Shown here: positions 1 through 11,329 of the stretch, in pieces
Layout: the number at the start of each line of letters is the position of its first letter
Position numbering within the stretch: the first letter of the stretch is position 1
NCBI GenBank assembly: GCA_024803745.1
Contig: JANJXV010000030.1
Coordinates: 3,553,001-3,617,000 of the forward strand
Length of the DNA: 64,000 nt
Origin: Megascapheus bottae
Taxonomy: Eukaryota; Chordata; Mammalia; Rodentia; Geomyidae
Direction of reading: 5' to 3'
The notes under the pieces: generated by a model
Seen by the model: only the letters and a program-made list of their open reading frames with translations
Database searches by the model: none
What the model was told of the DNA's origin: nothing
Translations under genes and position numbers: made by a program

Positions 1-439
1 TCACTTCAAGGGTCTCTTTTGAACTAGGACACTGTCCAGGTCTCCAGCCTGCTGGTGCCAAGTTATGGGACTTCCTGGCTTCTGAAATTGCTTGAGCCAA
101 TACCTTCTAATAATTCTCATTCTGGATTGCTTCTGTTTCTCTGAAGAACCTTGACCGCTATTGCACCGCAGAAGTCTCCTTGGAAGAAGTTGCCTTTCCA
201 AGTGGTCTTCAAGCTTCCAGACAGTCTCAGCACTGCTCTCCTGAACGTAGTCCTCAACATTGCACGGTCTCTGCCCCAAAGAGCCGATCTGATGCAATAT
301 GTGGAGTGCAGAGCAAAGACACTGACCAGGCATTACTTAAGAGTACTGAATATTTCATTAAGCAGAGCAGCCCTGTTGCTTGCCATAAAGCTAAGAAGAG
401 GGGGGGAGGGGAGAGGGCGAGGGTGGGAGAGATTGTGTA

Positions 440-666
440 TACTGGTCCTGGGGCTTGAGCTCAGGGCCTTGGCGCTGTCCCTGAGCTTTTGTGTTCAAGG
501 CTAGCACATGACCACTTGAGCCCCAGCTCCACTTCCAGCATCTTAGTGGTTAGCTGGAGATAAGAATCTTATGGACTTTCCTCCTGGGCTGACTTCAGTC
601 TTCAATCCTCCGGTCTCAGCCTTCGGAGTAGCTTGGGTGACAGACGTGAGCTACCAATGCCCAGCT
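440..666 (-). mobile_element. B1-ID dimer SINE
   Basis: Read on the minus strand it starts AGCTGGGCATTGGTAGCTCA (7SL/B1 left half), continues through a linker resembling ACTCTTATCTCCAATTAACC, and ends in the ID-like right half with CTCAAGTGG and CCTGAGCTCAAGCCC. It is moderately diverged and no clear duplication flanks it. Confidence 0.85.
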
Positions 667-679
667 AGGAAGGTTTTTA

Positions 680-965
680 AACATTTTTATTAACACATAG
701 AAGGTGTTCAAGGAGATTTAACTGTGACCATTTCCATATATGCCTATAATGTTTCCTATCAAACTCACTCCCCTCATTAAACGTTCCTTCCCTCTTCATT
801 TCTTCAAGTAATTTCAAAGGGTTTCACTGATCTGTTTTCACACATGCACATGAAGTACTTGACTAGACTCTCCCTCATTCACCTTCTCCATGGGCCTTCC
901 CTCTGCATACTGGTTTCTACTCTTACCCAAATCTGTTTTACTTGTCTGTTGTTCCTTTTTATGTA
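680..965 (-). mobile_element. Probable LINE-1 3' UTR remnant
   Basis: A pyrimidine-rich, TTTATTAACACA-led stretch that includes CACTCCCCTCATT and AGTACTTGACTAGACTCTCC resembles the reversed 3' untranslated region of old mammalian LINE-1 subfamilies. The call rests on general composition and recalled motifs only. Confidence 0.45.
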
Positions 966-966
966 C

Positions 967-3944
967 ATTAATTAGACAAGAAAGTTTTGCCAAAGATCTT
1001 CTAAAACTATTTAAGTTTAAATTAGTTTCATTATTTGCTCAGAATAAACAAGCAATCATATAAATAGGCCTATTAATTATTATGTAAGTCTCTAAATGCC
1101 CTTGAACTATTTCTGTCCCTTCATATTTTCATAGCAAATAAGCCTGGGGATAGAAGAGTATAAATAATATTACTGACAACAGCTGGGACTGCATGAGCAC
1201 AGAACTTATACCCATAAGGTACCAAATGACCCCAATTGTTTCTTGTCTATGTATAAAAAACATAGAAGATACTAGGAGTCTCAGCAAGAACTGTCCCCCA
1301 ATGGCCACCCCATCTTTCTGATGGGGTCACTCTGTTCTTACTCCAGTCCCATCATTACACAGGCACAGTTCAGTGACATCCCCCCATACCTTTTCTCCAG
1401 GACACACCTTAACATCTCACAGGGCTCACTCACTCAGCACAGTAAATAAATATCCAGCTCTTCTTTACTACTTGGAAAACTGCTAAAACACAGAGTCACG
1501 TCACGACTGCATAACACTCACCACCAGCATAGATTAGATCACAGAGCTGATTCAGGACCAAAGAGCCAAAGATGTCAAGAAGAATCAATTTCAAAGGTGT
1601 TATATTCATTTATTTAAAGGGGAAGGAGAAAGGGGAGATGTTATCAGAAGAGCATTATTTGGAGAGAAGTGCTAGAGCCAGCCTCTGTGCAGAAGTAGCC
1701 TGCTCATCTCTTACGGGCATGCTTTCCTGCTTTGCAGGAGCCCTCAATAAAGCACAAGCCATTTCCTCAAGCTACAAATCAATAATCACAAAATAGACAT
1801 TCCCTCAACCCAAATCTGCAAGCATGAGATACATTTCCTGTGGAACTCGGATCTTTTTAGAAATCGCACTCCAGCACCACGCAGACATAGTGTCTACAGA
1901 ATACCTCCCTCTGCCCATCTCCCCCACAGCTCTGGCCATCTGAGGTTCCTTCTTCCCACACATCCTCCAGGATGAAGGCGCTCATTCCTGACGTCCAGAG
2001 CAATTACAAGCACGGAGTTTAACAGATAATTCACACTAGGGCCAGTTTTCCAAAAGAGAAGCTACTTGGAGAATAAAGCAGGAATCTTCATTAAGGGTCT
2101 AAACCATATGGTGTGAAATCTCTGAGGCTGGATGGGGAGTAGGTTGTGAGGTTATCTTGAATTTCATTCGTACATGTGTGTGAATTATTCTCAACTCTCA
2201 CTGGCAAAAATAAAAGCCAATGGATATGGGTCTTCCAAGAGAAGCAGGAAGAAAAAATTCACTCAAGTCTCCCTCACAGCCCATCTTGCCACTCTTTGGA
2301 TGTTTCTGCGCCACAGGCTTTCCTCACACACACCAACACACCACACTCCTGGACCCGTGTACACTCATGAAGGTCCGTGCATTGCTTTGTAAACTAGGCT
2401 GTGACAACCATGCCAAACCAAAACCTCAGAACATGGGACAAAAGAGTCCCTCACACACCAAGCTGCACACACCATGGCTCGTAGTGTGTGAGCCAAGTCC
2501 AGAGAGCCAGAAACACGGCTCGGGTGGCACCAGGGCCATTTCCCTCTGTGCCCTCTGATCCTGGCAGGTGACACCTCACTGGAATGGCTAGCACTCATCA
2601 ACTGCACACAGACGACGGGCTGAGGACTTCCCAGCTCAACACACGTCCTGGTAACAGCAAATGCTAAAGGCACGGGCGAAATGACACTCACCCCAGTGCA
2701 GCTCTCCTCCAGTCACCTCTGAACTAGGTAACATCCCTTTAACCACATATCAAATACAAACTTATTGAATTATTTTTTAAATTAGTAAGACTAAAGAGAA
2801 TCCTTCACAGGACAAGATTGAAGTCTACCAGAGTCTAATCTTACCCCAAGCTTTACAATGAAAGGAAGAAATAATGACCTGCTAGCACTCCTGCCCAGCC
2901 AGCTGGTAATTACGGGGTCAGAGACTGAAGGCAGTATAATTAAGGATAATGGGCAGAGATCAGTCTGGAAGGGGCAAAAGCTTAAGACAGGATGGAAACT
3001 TTCTGATGCTGTAATTCAGATCATGGCTGGAGAGATGACAACCACAGGACTGCAGAGCACAAGTTCCACGTGAATAAAGCAAACCCACAACTACAGCCCT
3101 CTTCCGTGTCACGCGGTGCTAAGGGACACAGAAAAACACATTCACATTCACAGCGACACATTCACATTCCTCACAAGAAATTCAAACTAGAAATTAAAGG
3201 GAGGTTGTGAGAAACTTTGAAAAATGAACCTAAACATAGCTTACTGAATAGCCCAACTTAAAACTCATCTTGAAAAGGACACCAACTGAATTCCACCATT
3301 TATGTTTTTATTGTGGGCATACAGAACCACCTAGTCCTGCTTTTCCCCCTCTAAACCCATGAGTAATCTAACAAATAAATGGCTATTTTGTTTCACAGAA
3401 AAGACTACACTCTTCCTCGCCTCTGTGCTTTAGAATAAAATGGGAATTCCCCTCCAGCATTTGCCATGGTTTTTGTGAAATGTCATTTGCATGAAACAGG
3501 CAAAATGAGGTCAGAAAATACTTGGAATATGATTTAGAACCCACAGAAAACATGTTCTAATAGAAAATGGGACCGCAATGTGGACTGAGGGAATATACAT
3601 GGTTTTCACCCAGGAAGAAGAAAGGGCCAAGTGAGCTTCTGGTCTCCCCCCAAATCCTCCCCAGATAGTCATTTTAACCTGTTCTCATCATTGCTTGACA
3701 GACTCTGCCTCACTGATTCCATGTGTGGCTCTCAAAATTAGGTCGAAGAACTTACCAAACCTTGCCTTTCGAATCTTTCAAATGCGGAGGGCTCATAGAA
3801 ATGGATGCCCGTTATTACTGAGTGCTCTGACCCCCAGGGTCACCCTCAGGAGATGAACTGATGTCGCTCCTGTCAAGTCATACGTCCTCAAGTTGTCAGT
3901 ACAGGTTTTAAGATGCCAAAGTAGTGCAAAAGGAGCGTGTAGAG
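967..3944. other. Intronic sequence without recognised features
   Basis: Mixed-composition unique DNA. The first 250 bases are AT-rich. No splice-flanked coding segment, SINE or tandem array was recognised. Short open frames here have no family resemblance. Confidence 0.6.
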
Positions 3945-3991
3945 GTACACGTACACACACGCGCGCGCACACACACGCACACGCACACACT
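3942..3991. repeat. CA/CG microsatellite
   Basis: Alternating ACGTACACACAC, GCGCGCGC and ACACACGCAC, a compound (CA)n(CG)n tract with strong purine-pyrimidine alternation. Confidence 0.92.
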
Positions 3992-4978
3992 CAGCGGCAA
4001 TGATTGTGCAGAGGTTCCCACACAGGGATGATAAGTATAGGGAGGTGTGCAGACACTGCCGGAATCTTCTCTCCGAATCGCTTCTGTTTATAAAGCGGAA
4101 TCAGAGACATGTCACATGAAAGTAGAAAATGAACTGGGACCGTGACCAGACCAAACCCAGACTGTCCCTGACAGAAGGGACTGAATGCTATCCATCCCAT
4201 CAGGATCTACATTCACACCAAAAACCTGGGCAAATGATACCAACTTCATTCATAGCGGTGGTCACATCGGTCCCCAAAACCCCTCCCTGACGCTGGGGCT
4301 TCCGGTTGCTTTGGGCCATGTTTTCACACAGCCCGACGGAGTACGGCAGCGGAGCTGCAGACTTCCATGGCTGCCCCCTCATCACAGCAGCCCGTGTGAT
4401 AATTCGTGCATGAACATTAGATGAGAAGAACATCCACAGCTACTACTAAAGTACTGCTAATGAGAGAATGGCCCGAAGTCTGGAAATGAGAAAGTAGAGG
4501 TGACTACTGAGAAACAGGACAGTTACAATTGTATAAATGTTCTTCAAAGCTCCAGCTGCTCTTTCTACCTCCCAAATGGCTTCCCCTACAACCTCTTGTG
4601 TGATCCTACAACCACGCTGTGAGGCAGGGATAGCATTATTGACAAACACTGTGACTGGCGTGAGGTTGGAGCATTTGTTTCTGTTAAACGAAACTCGGCA
4701 GCAAAAGAACCCGTGTCTTTGGAGGCCAGATCAAAGCCTTGTCTAAAATAAAGCTGGGTGATCAGACTGAACTAATGTGTTCAGGGCTCTGGGCCAGGTG
4801 TGCCTGTGCTGTGTGAGGTACTGCATATCAGTAGCCAGCCTTGTCAGAATTTATGGCACGTTACATATTAACATGAGAAAGTATGCACCTCTGGCAGGCC
4901 AACTCACTCTTCAAACATTCTGGTACACTGGAATAAATCTGTCACTTTAGACTACACTCTTTGCTTCCTTGTTTGGTT
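3992..4978. other. Intronic sequence without recognised features
   Basis: Unique DNA between the CA tract and the LINE-1 tail. Nothing supported on either strand. Confidence 0.6.
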
Positions 4979-4995
4979 AAAAGAAAAGGAGACCA

Positions 4996-5147
4996 ACAAG
5001 ATGAGGGGTGAGGGTGGGGGGGAGGGAAATGGGGACCAAGACATGTGAAAGGGTATCAATGTATGGGAATTAATGCACCTTCTATCTGGCAAATATCATG
5101 TAACCCTTCTATTAATTACAATAAAAAATATATGGAAAAAAAAAAGA
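4996..5147 (+). mobile_element. Short LINE-1 3' tail insertion (copy 1)
   Basis: A 152-base insert: G-rich GGTGAGGGTGGGGGGGAGGG, then CCAAGACATGTGAAAGGGTA, CTATCTGGCAAATATCATG and ATTAATTACAATAAAAAA ending in an A-rich tail. A 17-base direct repeat (AAAAGAAAAGGAGACCA) at 4,979-4,995 and 5,148-5,164 is the target-site duplication. The same end sequence recurs at 7,437 and, reversed, at 15,725. It is best read as an extremely 5'-truncated LINE-1. Confidence 0.82.
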
Positions 5148-5198
5148 AAAAGAAAAGGAGACCAGAAGACTGCTTTAGCCAGCTTACTCGGGATTTCT

Positions 5199-5450
5199 TT
5201 TGTTGTTGGTGGTGGTGGTGGTGGTGGTTGTGGGGTTTGAACTCTGAGCCTGGGTGCTGTCTATGAGCTCTTCAGCTCAAGACTAGTGCTCTGCCACTTG
5301 AGCCACTGCGCCACTTCTAGTTTTCTGGTGGTTAATCAGAGATAAGAGTCTCCGAACTTTTGTGTCTGGGCTGGCTTTGAACTGCGATCCTCAGCTCTCA
5401 GCCTCCAGAGTAGCTAGGATTGCAGACGTGAGCCACTGGCACCCAGCTTT
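5199..5450 (-). mobile_element. B1-ID dimer SINE with GGT-rich tail
   Basis: Minus-strand order: B1 half (AGCTGGGTGCCAGTGGCTCA), linker, ID-like half ending in CAGGCTCAGAGTTCAAACC. The low-coordinate tail has become (TTG)(GGT)n at 5,199-5,230. GGATTTCT at 5,191 and 5,456 is a likely target-site duplication. Confidence 0.85.
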
Positions 5451-5464
5451 ACATAGGATTTCTA

Positions 5465-6270
5465 TTACAGCACTTTACTTGCTTCATAGAAGTCATGCAA
5501 GTATGAACTACTATTATTACAACTCCAAAGACTCAGGAACTTTCTGGATAACCTGGCAAAAGCAAAATAAAGGTACAGTAAGGTTCATACTCAATAATTT
5601 CAAAATATACCCCGGCTTTAAAAACCACCATTCCCAATTCAAATGTTAAAAATGTATTTCAAAAAAATAGAAATGAGTGTTTTTCTCTTTGTAATCCTAC
5701 ACAGGAACTACCTTTCAGAGCTGCCACCGTCTAGGACTCCAGATGGAAAATGTGGATAGGTTCCCTCCATTTCTATTTCGCCCCCTCCACCGCCCATGGC
5801 TTCAGGGATTCCCTCTACCGTCAATCACAGCCGAGGTGCACACACGGTCTAGCTGTTCTCTACATGAAGCCATGTGTTAATAAGCAAGAGAGCAAATTGC
5901 AACTTGCTAAGGAGACTTTATAAGAAGGGATTATTATAAGGTTAGAGGGAAAGGATTGCTCTGACATAGCCCTGCAACATCTCAATGGTTTTTCTAGTAT
6001 AGACAGGAGGAAATAAGCGAGTGACAAAGCGACCCACCAAATCGAGGATCAAGTGAGGTCTAGCTGACCAGCACTGTGTTCGGATGGTCTAGTGTGAGCA
6101 AGCAGCGCAGCTAATCATTTGTAAGGCAGAGAGCTAGGACCACGAGCAGGCGCTGACTGGGGAAACCCATCTCCCCCAAGTCCTCTTGAAGCCATAGGGC
6201 AAAGATGCCGAAGAGTTGTGCTTTCTAGGAAGCACAGAAGGCAGAAGATAGGAGAGTTTTTTTCTTTGTG
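5465..6270. other. Intronic sequence without recognised features
   Basis: Unique DNA; no gene or repeat recognised. Confidence 0.6.
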
Positions 6271-6271
6271 T

Positions 6272-6376
6272 CTTTTGTTTTGAGACCGCCTCTCCCATCA
6301 GCCAGGCTGACCTCAAACTCCATCCTCCACCCTCGACCTCCCTCGTTCTGGACTATAGGCCTACACCATCCTGCAG
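6272..6376 (-). mobile_element. Diverged B1-like monomer
   Basis: The plus strand GAGACCGCCTCTCCCATCAG, CCAGGCTGACCTCAAACTCC and GGACTATAGGCCTACACCA is the reverse of a B1/Alu monomer (box-B region and the TAATCC..GGCTGAG analogue). It is old and worn. Confidence 0.55.
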
Positions 6377-6773
6377 GGAATTCTTAGCCACCACCACCTT
6401 GCAGGATCGTGGAGCTAGAGAAAAGTTCAACTGTAGCTGATGCCAATGCCAAAACTATATAACACAAAGCTCAGAGTATCAAAGACCTTACATACAGTTC
6501 TTGTTACAGAAATCCAACTGAGGAACTCGATCCCAACATAAAGCTGTCTACCAGAAGAATGAGACACTTGCTCCCCTAAAAATCCTATTGCATCCCAATC
6601 AAAGCAGCACCTGAACTATGAGCACGAATTCTGTTGTCACTCCACAGCCCTCCTGTCACCTAAAGTCATACTGCATCACAAAAACAAAAGTAAAAATTAC
6701 ATTAGGCCTCTGTGACTCAGTACTATAAACTCAATGCAAAATTGCTTTAAAAAAAATAAATAAAGGAAGTTAA

Positions 6774-7002
6774 GAGTGGCGGCTCACACCTGTAATCCTA
6801 GCTACTCAGGAGGCTGAGAACTGAGGCTAGAGGTTCAAAGCCAGCCTGGGCACTAAAGAATGAAGACTCTTATCTCCAATTAACCTCTAGAACATGGGAA
6901 GTGGGGCTGTGGTTCAAAGGGCAGGGTGGTAGCCTTGAGCTGAAGAACTCAGGGACAGCGCCCAGGCCCACAGTTGAAGCCCCATGACTGACCAAAAAAA
7001 AA
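6774..7002 (+). mobile_element. B1-ID dimer SINE
   Basis: GGCGGCTCACACCTGTAATC, then CTACTCAGGAGGCTGAGAAC, the linker ACTCTTATCTCCAATTAACC, and an ID-like half ending GCCCATGACTGACC-A(n). It is full length with a nine-A tail. Confidence 0.92.
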
Positions 7003-7183
7003 GGAAACAGTGAGATGAATCTGGTAACAAAATAGGCAACCACCTCCAAATAAATGCAAATCATAATCAAGCATTGTGTCCTTTGCTTATTGTAGGAGCT
7101 TTCTAGAATAAATAAGGTGACTTTTTTCTAGTGATGAAATCAGGAAGAAATTGGCTGAATATTGTTCCCTAGGTGCCAGGAGG

Positions 7184-7403
7184 TTTTGTTTGTTTGTTTG
7201 TTTGTTTGTTTGCCAGTCCTGGGCTTGAGCTCAGGGCCTGAGCACTGTCCTTGGGTTTTCTCAAGGCTAGAGCTCTACCACTTGAGCCTCAGCACCACTT
7301 CCAGCTTTTTTTTTTTTTCTATGTATGTGGTACCGAGGAATCGAACCCGGGTCTTCATGCATGCTAGGCAAGCACTTTAACCACTAGGCCAAACTCCCGG
7401 CCC
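7184..7403 (-). mobile_element. ID-ID dimer SINE with (TTTG)n tail
   Basis: Reversed, it starts GGGCCGGGAGTTTGGCCTAG (box A region), has box B GGGTTCGATTCCTCGG, an A-rich linker, then the right monomer and an A-rich tail, seen on the plus strand as (TTTG)6. GTGCCAGGAG at about 7,172 and 7,405 is the target-site duplication. Confidence 0.93.
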
Positions 7404-7436
7404 AGTGCCAGGAGTTTTTCTTGTGCAAAATACCAT

Positions 7437-7492
7437 CTATCTGGCAAATATCATGTAACCCTTCTATTAATTACAATAATAAATATATGAAA
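7437..7492 (+). mobile_element. Short LINE-1 3' tail insertion (copy 2)
   Basis: Only 56 bases: CTATCTGGCAAATATCATG, AACCCTTCTATTAATTACAA and an A-rich tail, nearly identical to the end of copy 1. AAAATACCAT at 7,427-7,436 and 7,493-7,502 is the target-site duplication. Confidence 0.8.
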
Positions 7493-7633
7493 AAAATACC
7501 ATTGAGACGGAAGGAATCGATTGATCTGTACATTCATTACAATCTAGCAAACAATGCCAAAGCAGACTTTAAAATACCAACAATCTATCATTACAAAAAC
7601 ATTCAGATCAAGCGCTGTTCTTCAAAAGAGGTA

Positions 7634-7853
7634 TTGTCCTGAAGACTGAACTCAGGGCCTCAAGTTCTCACTGAGTATTTTCTACTCATGGCTGGTATTC
7701 TACCACTTGATCCATGCCTCCGGTTCCAGCTTTTTGTTGGTTAATTTGAGGATTTTATTAAATCTGTCTGCCCAGGCTGGCTTCTAACTCCAATCTTCGA
7801 ATCTCATCTCCATAGTATATAGGGATATAAGCATGAGCCACCAGCACCCAGCT
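7634..7853 (-). mobile_element. B1-ID dimer SINE, diverged
   Basis: Reversed B1 half (AGCTGGGTGCTGGTGGCTCA) with the linker and the ID-like half (CAAGTGGTAGAATACCAGCC). It has many substitutions compared with neighbours, so it is an older copy. Confidence 0.8.
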
Positions 7854-7859
7854 CAAACC

Positions 7860-9392
7860 TATGTCTTCATAAGTAACTCCGAGAAAAGTAAGTAGTCCTT
7901 TTATAGTTAAAAGAAGCAGCTATTCCCCCCCCCAAATTACTTCATTTTGTATTAAACCATTTAATCTATACTTAAAGCAGAATAAACTTACATGCAGAAT
8001 AGTCTGCATTCACTTAACACTTAAACCTAAAAACACTGACTATGCCCCACCCCCACTGGGGAAACCCACAGAAAGAGAGATATGCTCGAAGGGCAGCTCT
8101 GGGTCTAACAGGGACCAATGCTGTTTCCTGATTGCACTTTGGCCCCTTCCCCATGATCCTCAGACTGCACCGGCAGGACCCTGGTACTGTTTCCACCACA
8201 GCAGTGCCCGACCTGAGCTCCTGTTAAGTATCTAACCTTTCCCAACACACCGGCAGCGAGAAAATGGGTTGAGTCTCCCATGTGGGAGAGAAGCTCCAGG
8301 ACTGCCAGAGCTTTCCTCTACCCAACCATCATCTCGCCGGAGGCTTCCGAAGCCAGTCCTCAGAGCAGAAGCTCTAAACTAGGCTTTCAGACGCGATTCC
8401 GGGGTTCTGGACTTTTCCCATCTCAGGCAAACCAGATCTATCCATCATAATCATCCTTCACAATCTTTCTCAAGGAAGCAATTTTTTGTCCCCTCCCCCA
8501 CCCCCTCCTAATCATCTTGTTCCCCACCCCCTTTCAAGGAAGCAATTTCTAACATTTCCCCTCAAAGAAGCCTTTCTGGAATAAAGTTTTTGATAGGAAA
8601 GTTGGGCTTTCCTTTCGCTCCACTTACTCTAGACACATCTTATGCTGTGTTTCTTAAAGAGCCACTGTGGGGTTCTGGGTCCTCTCTTATGTCTCAACTG
8701 TCATCTCCCAGAATAAGCCACAGCCCACTGGAAAACAAGTATCAGCTGGGTTAATATTATTATGTTCAGAGGTGAACATAAATATCTAACTTTGCACACC
8801 CAAGCACTCACAGGCCAGATGGCCCAGGCTAGCCAAAGCTTATGCTGGTATACAAACATCTATGCAAGGAGTTATATAATTTCAGAAGCTTGCAGAAACA
8901 AGTGATCTCTATCTTCTAGACTATACCATTTTTATCAGTTACATACAAGCATGAACCAACTCGTCCAGCTGATTTTACAAATAGAATGATGAAGGTATCA
9001 GTTAAAAGATTAAAAATATGAAAAAGGTATGTTAGCTCAATACGTTGAGTTCAGCTGTACAAGTAAAGGAGGATGTGAGGAGAAGAAAAAATTCTCCAAG
9101 AATAGAGGTAGGGGATCTACTCATTCCTAGATACCTTTAAAAGCTTCCGGTGTGAGGTTAAAACTTCAACTTTTTATTTACAAAGAGCAGAAGTACCTGG
9201 AATATAAACTCTCCCATCTGTGTCTTCCTTTCTATATTCTCTGAAAAGACTTGAGGAAAAAAAAAAACAAACAGGTTCCAAAATGTCCTCTTCATGGCTC
9301 ACATGAGCACAGCGCCATTTAAAGTACATTTCTTCATCTCTATACCTCAGGAAGGGAATTCCACAGGTCCGCAGCAGAAAGCCCTATTATAA
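7860..9392. other. Intronic sequence without recognised features
   Basis: Unique DNA with C-rich runs near 7,925, 8,045 and 8,490-8,530. A SINE-like string at 8,905-8,975 is too worn to call. Confidence 0.55.
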
Positions 9393-9404
9393 TTTACATG
9401 CGTA

Positions 9405-9605
9405 GGGCTGGGAGTGTGGCCTAGTGGTAGAGTGCTTGCCTAACATGCACAAAGACCCAGGTTCAATTCTTTGGTACCACACACATAGAAAAAAAAAGCC
9501 AGAAATGGTGCTGAGGCTCAAGTGGTAGAGCTCTAGCCTTGAGAAAGCCCAAGGACAGTGCTCAGGCCCTGAGCTCAAGCCCAGGACTGGTAAAAAAAAA
9601 AAAAA
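9405..9605 (+). mobile_element. ID-ID dimer SINE
   Basis: GGGCTGGGAGTGTGGCCTAG, box B GGTTCAATTCTTTGG, the linker CACATAGAAAAAAAAAGCC, and a right monomer ending CCCAGGACTGGT-A(15). TTTACATGCGTAG before and ATTACATGCATAG after form the target-site duplication. Confidence 0.95.
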
Positions 9606-9744
9606 ATTACATGCATAGGCTGCCAATTGCTTTGAACACAGTCAAAACTTCCAGAAACAAAATGGATTACTCCTGCTCCACAGGGCTTAAGTAGTGTCAG
9701 TTTTTACACGAGACTCAAGACTTCGATTTTTTTTTTAACAGTAC

Positions 9745-10905
9745 TTGCTTACTTGGTTTGCTTTTTTTCTCTATTTTAAATTTTATCATTTATCTTTAGC
9801 CATCAAAAAAGGTTTCCATTTACCATGTCAGTTTACATGTACACCACATCCACCATTCTCCCCTTCCCATCCAACTGAGGCCTACCCATGCCCTTCCAGT
9901 TTCCTAGCTCATATTGAGTATTCTAGCTGTCCACCGCTTCTCCCTCCATTCATCTGTCCTCCCTCCATTCACACCCTACCCCACTCGCACATGTTTCAGC
10001 TTTCTAGTATTCATTTTGTTTAACTAGCTATTAAGCGTTCACAGGGTCTTACACCATGGAAATCCACCCTTCCTCTTCTTTGGTCCTCTCCAGTACACGT
10101 GGCCCTTTGTGTGTGCTTTACGTATGTTTATATTTTAGGTCTAACTTCTACACATGAAAGGAACCATGTGCCTTTTGTCTCTCTGAGCTGACTTACATTA
10201 TTCAACATAATGTTTTCCAGGCCCATCCACTTCCCTGCAAATGACATAATTTTATTCTTCCCCACAGATGAATAAAATTGCTTTTTATGTATATACATAT
10301 CACATAACACATTTGCTTGATCCATTCATCTATTGTTCGTTATCTGGGTGGTTTTCCTTACTTGGTTACAGTGAACAGTGCAAAAATGAACATGGTTGTA
10401 CAAGTATCTTTATTATAAACTTTCAAATAAATGCCCAAGAGTGTATTGCTGGATCACATCATACTTCTTATTTTTTGCATTTTTAAAATGTGTAATTGTT
10501 TTTATTGTTACCATTACGAAAGTAAGATGAAAGGTTATTTCTTTTGGACAGTGTCACCCTTCCCTCACTCTCTCCCAGGTTTCCCCTCCTGGCCCACCCA
10601 TGAGATGTATAGTTCATTTTGAACAGTGTAAGTATCACTGCTGCAATTGTTTGCCCTTTGTCCCACCATTTCTTTACCCCCCCCCTTACCCTCCCAAAGA
10701 TGTGAATGAACAAAGAAGACAAGAGCGAAAGAAAGAAAAATTAGTAACAAAGAAATTCATCTTTTGTTTCCATTTCCTGGAGTTCATTTTGAGAAACATT
10801 ATTTTATATGATCAGATGCACATAACTCCTCTGCCTTTGTGGATCACATGGTACTTCTATGTTTAGTCTTTCTTTGAAGAATGTCCAAACTATCTCCCAT
10901 AGTGG
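9745..10905 (-). mobile_element. LINE-1, 3' part (ORF2 C-terminus plus 3' UTR), interrupted
   Basis: On the minus strand the frame at 10,325-10,128 gives KIMSFAGKWMGLENIMLNNV, then SQLRETKGTWF, typical of the LINE-1 ORF2 C-terminal end; the 3' untranslated part lies below 10,128. A second segment at 10,905-10,841 (reversed ...AACATAGAAGTACCATGTGA) continues the same element upstream, the two being split by an insertion at 10,470-10,840. It is inactive: frameshifted and 5'-truncated. Confidence 0.82.
10470..10840 (-). mobile_element. Nested retroposon inside the LINE-1 (probable LINE-1 3' end)
   Basis: A 371-base insert flanked by an imperfect 19-base direct repeat, GGATCACAT(CA/GG)TACTTCT, at 10,451-10,469 and 10,841-10,859. 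Its A-rich end is at low coordinates, so it is in minus orientation. Internal purine-rich sequence (reversed GGGAGGGTAAGGGGGGGGGT and GAGAGAGTGAGGGAAGGGTG) resembles a LINE-1 3' UTR. Removing it joins the two halves of the host LINE-1 reading. Confidence 0.78.
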
Positions 10906-10924
10906 AGATCTAAAAATACTTCTT

Positions 10925-11165
10925 AGCAATACAAATGGTCAGTAAATATAGGAAGGAATTCTCAATATCCCTGGCCATAAAGGAACTACAACTCAAAACA
11001 CACTTCTGTTTGACTAGCCATGATCCAGAAACAACACTGAACACTGGCGAAGATGAGGGTGGGGCAGTGAATTTTTTAAGTCGGGTGAACCCTCCTTCGT
11101 GACTGCACTTGAAGTGCTCTGCTCTGTAGATGCAATGGCAATGCAGTCTGGCTGTGCAGTTTCCC
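10925..11165 (+). mobile_element. Inverted 5' segment of the same LINE-1
   Basis: In plus orientation, ATTCTCAATATCCCTGGCCA, TAAAGGAACTACAACTCAAA and GAACACTGGCGAAGATGAGG match the LINE-1 ORF2 region just before the RCWRGCG motif. It lies immediately upstream, in element order, of the minus-oriented piece ending at 10,905, in opposite orientation, as left by twin priming. Confidence 0.7.
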
Positions 11166-11329
11166 CTGGTCCTGTTTTAAACAGAACATTCTACACCTGT
11201 GAAGTGGCTTGCACAAGACAGGTGTATGGCCTGTGGTTTAAGATGACTCCAAGAAGTTATGCGCTGTCTCATCACTAACGTTAGCTCTTGCTCTACAAGG
11301 GAAACCACTGTCAACAAAGTTAATAAGGT

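Noticed and set aside
3485..3492. Octamer ATTTGCAT here and further octamers at 46,041 and 51,262 as a POU-factor array
   Set aside because: Two octamers of this length are expected by chance in 64 kb on both strands, and the sites are far apart.
8905..8975. Reversed B1-like string near GCATGAACCAACTCGTCCAGCT
   Set aside because: Too short and too diverged to separate from chance.
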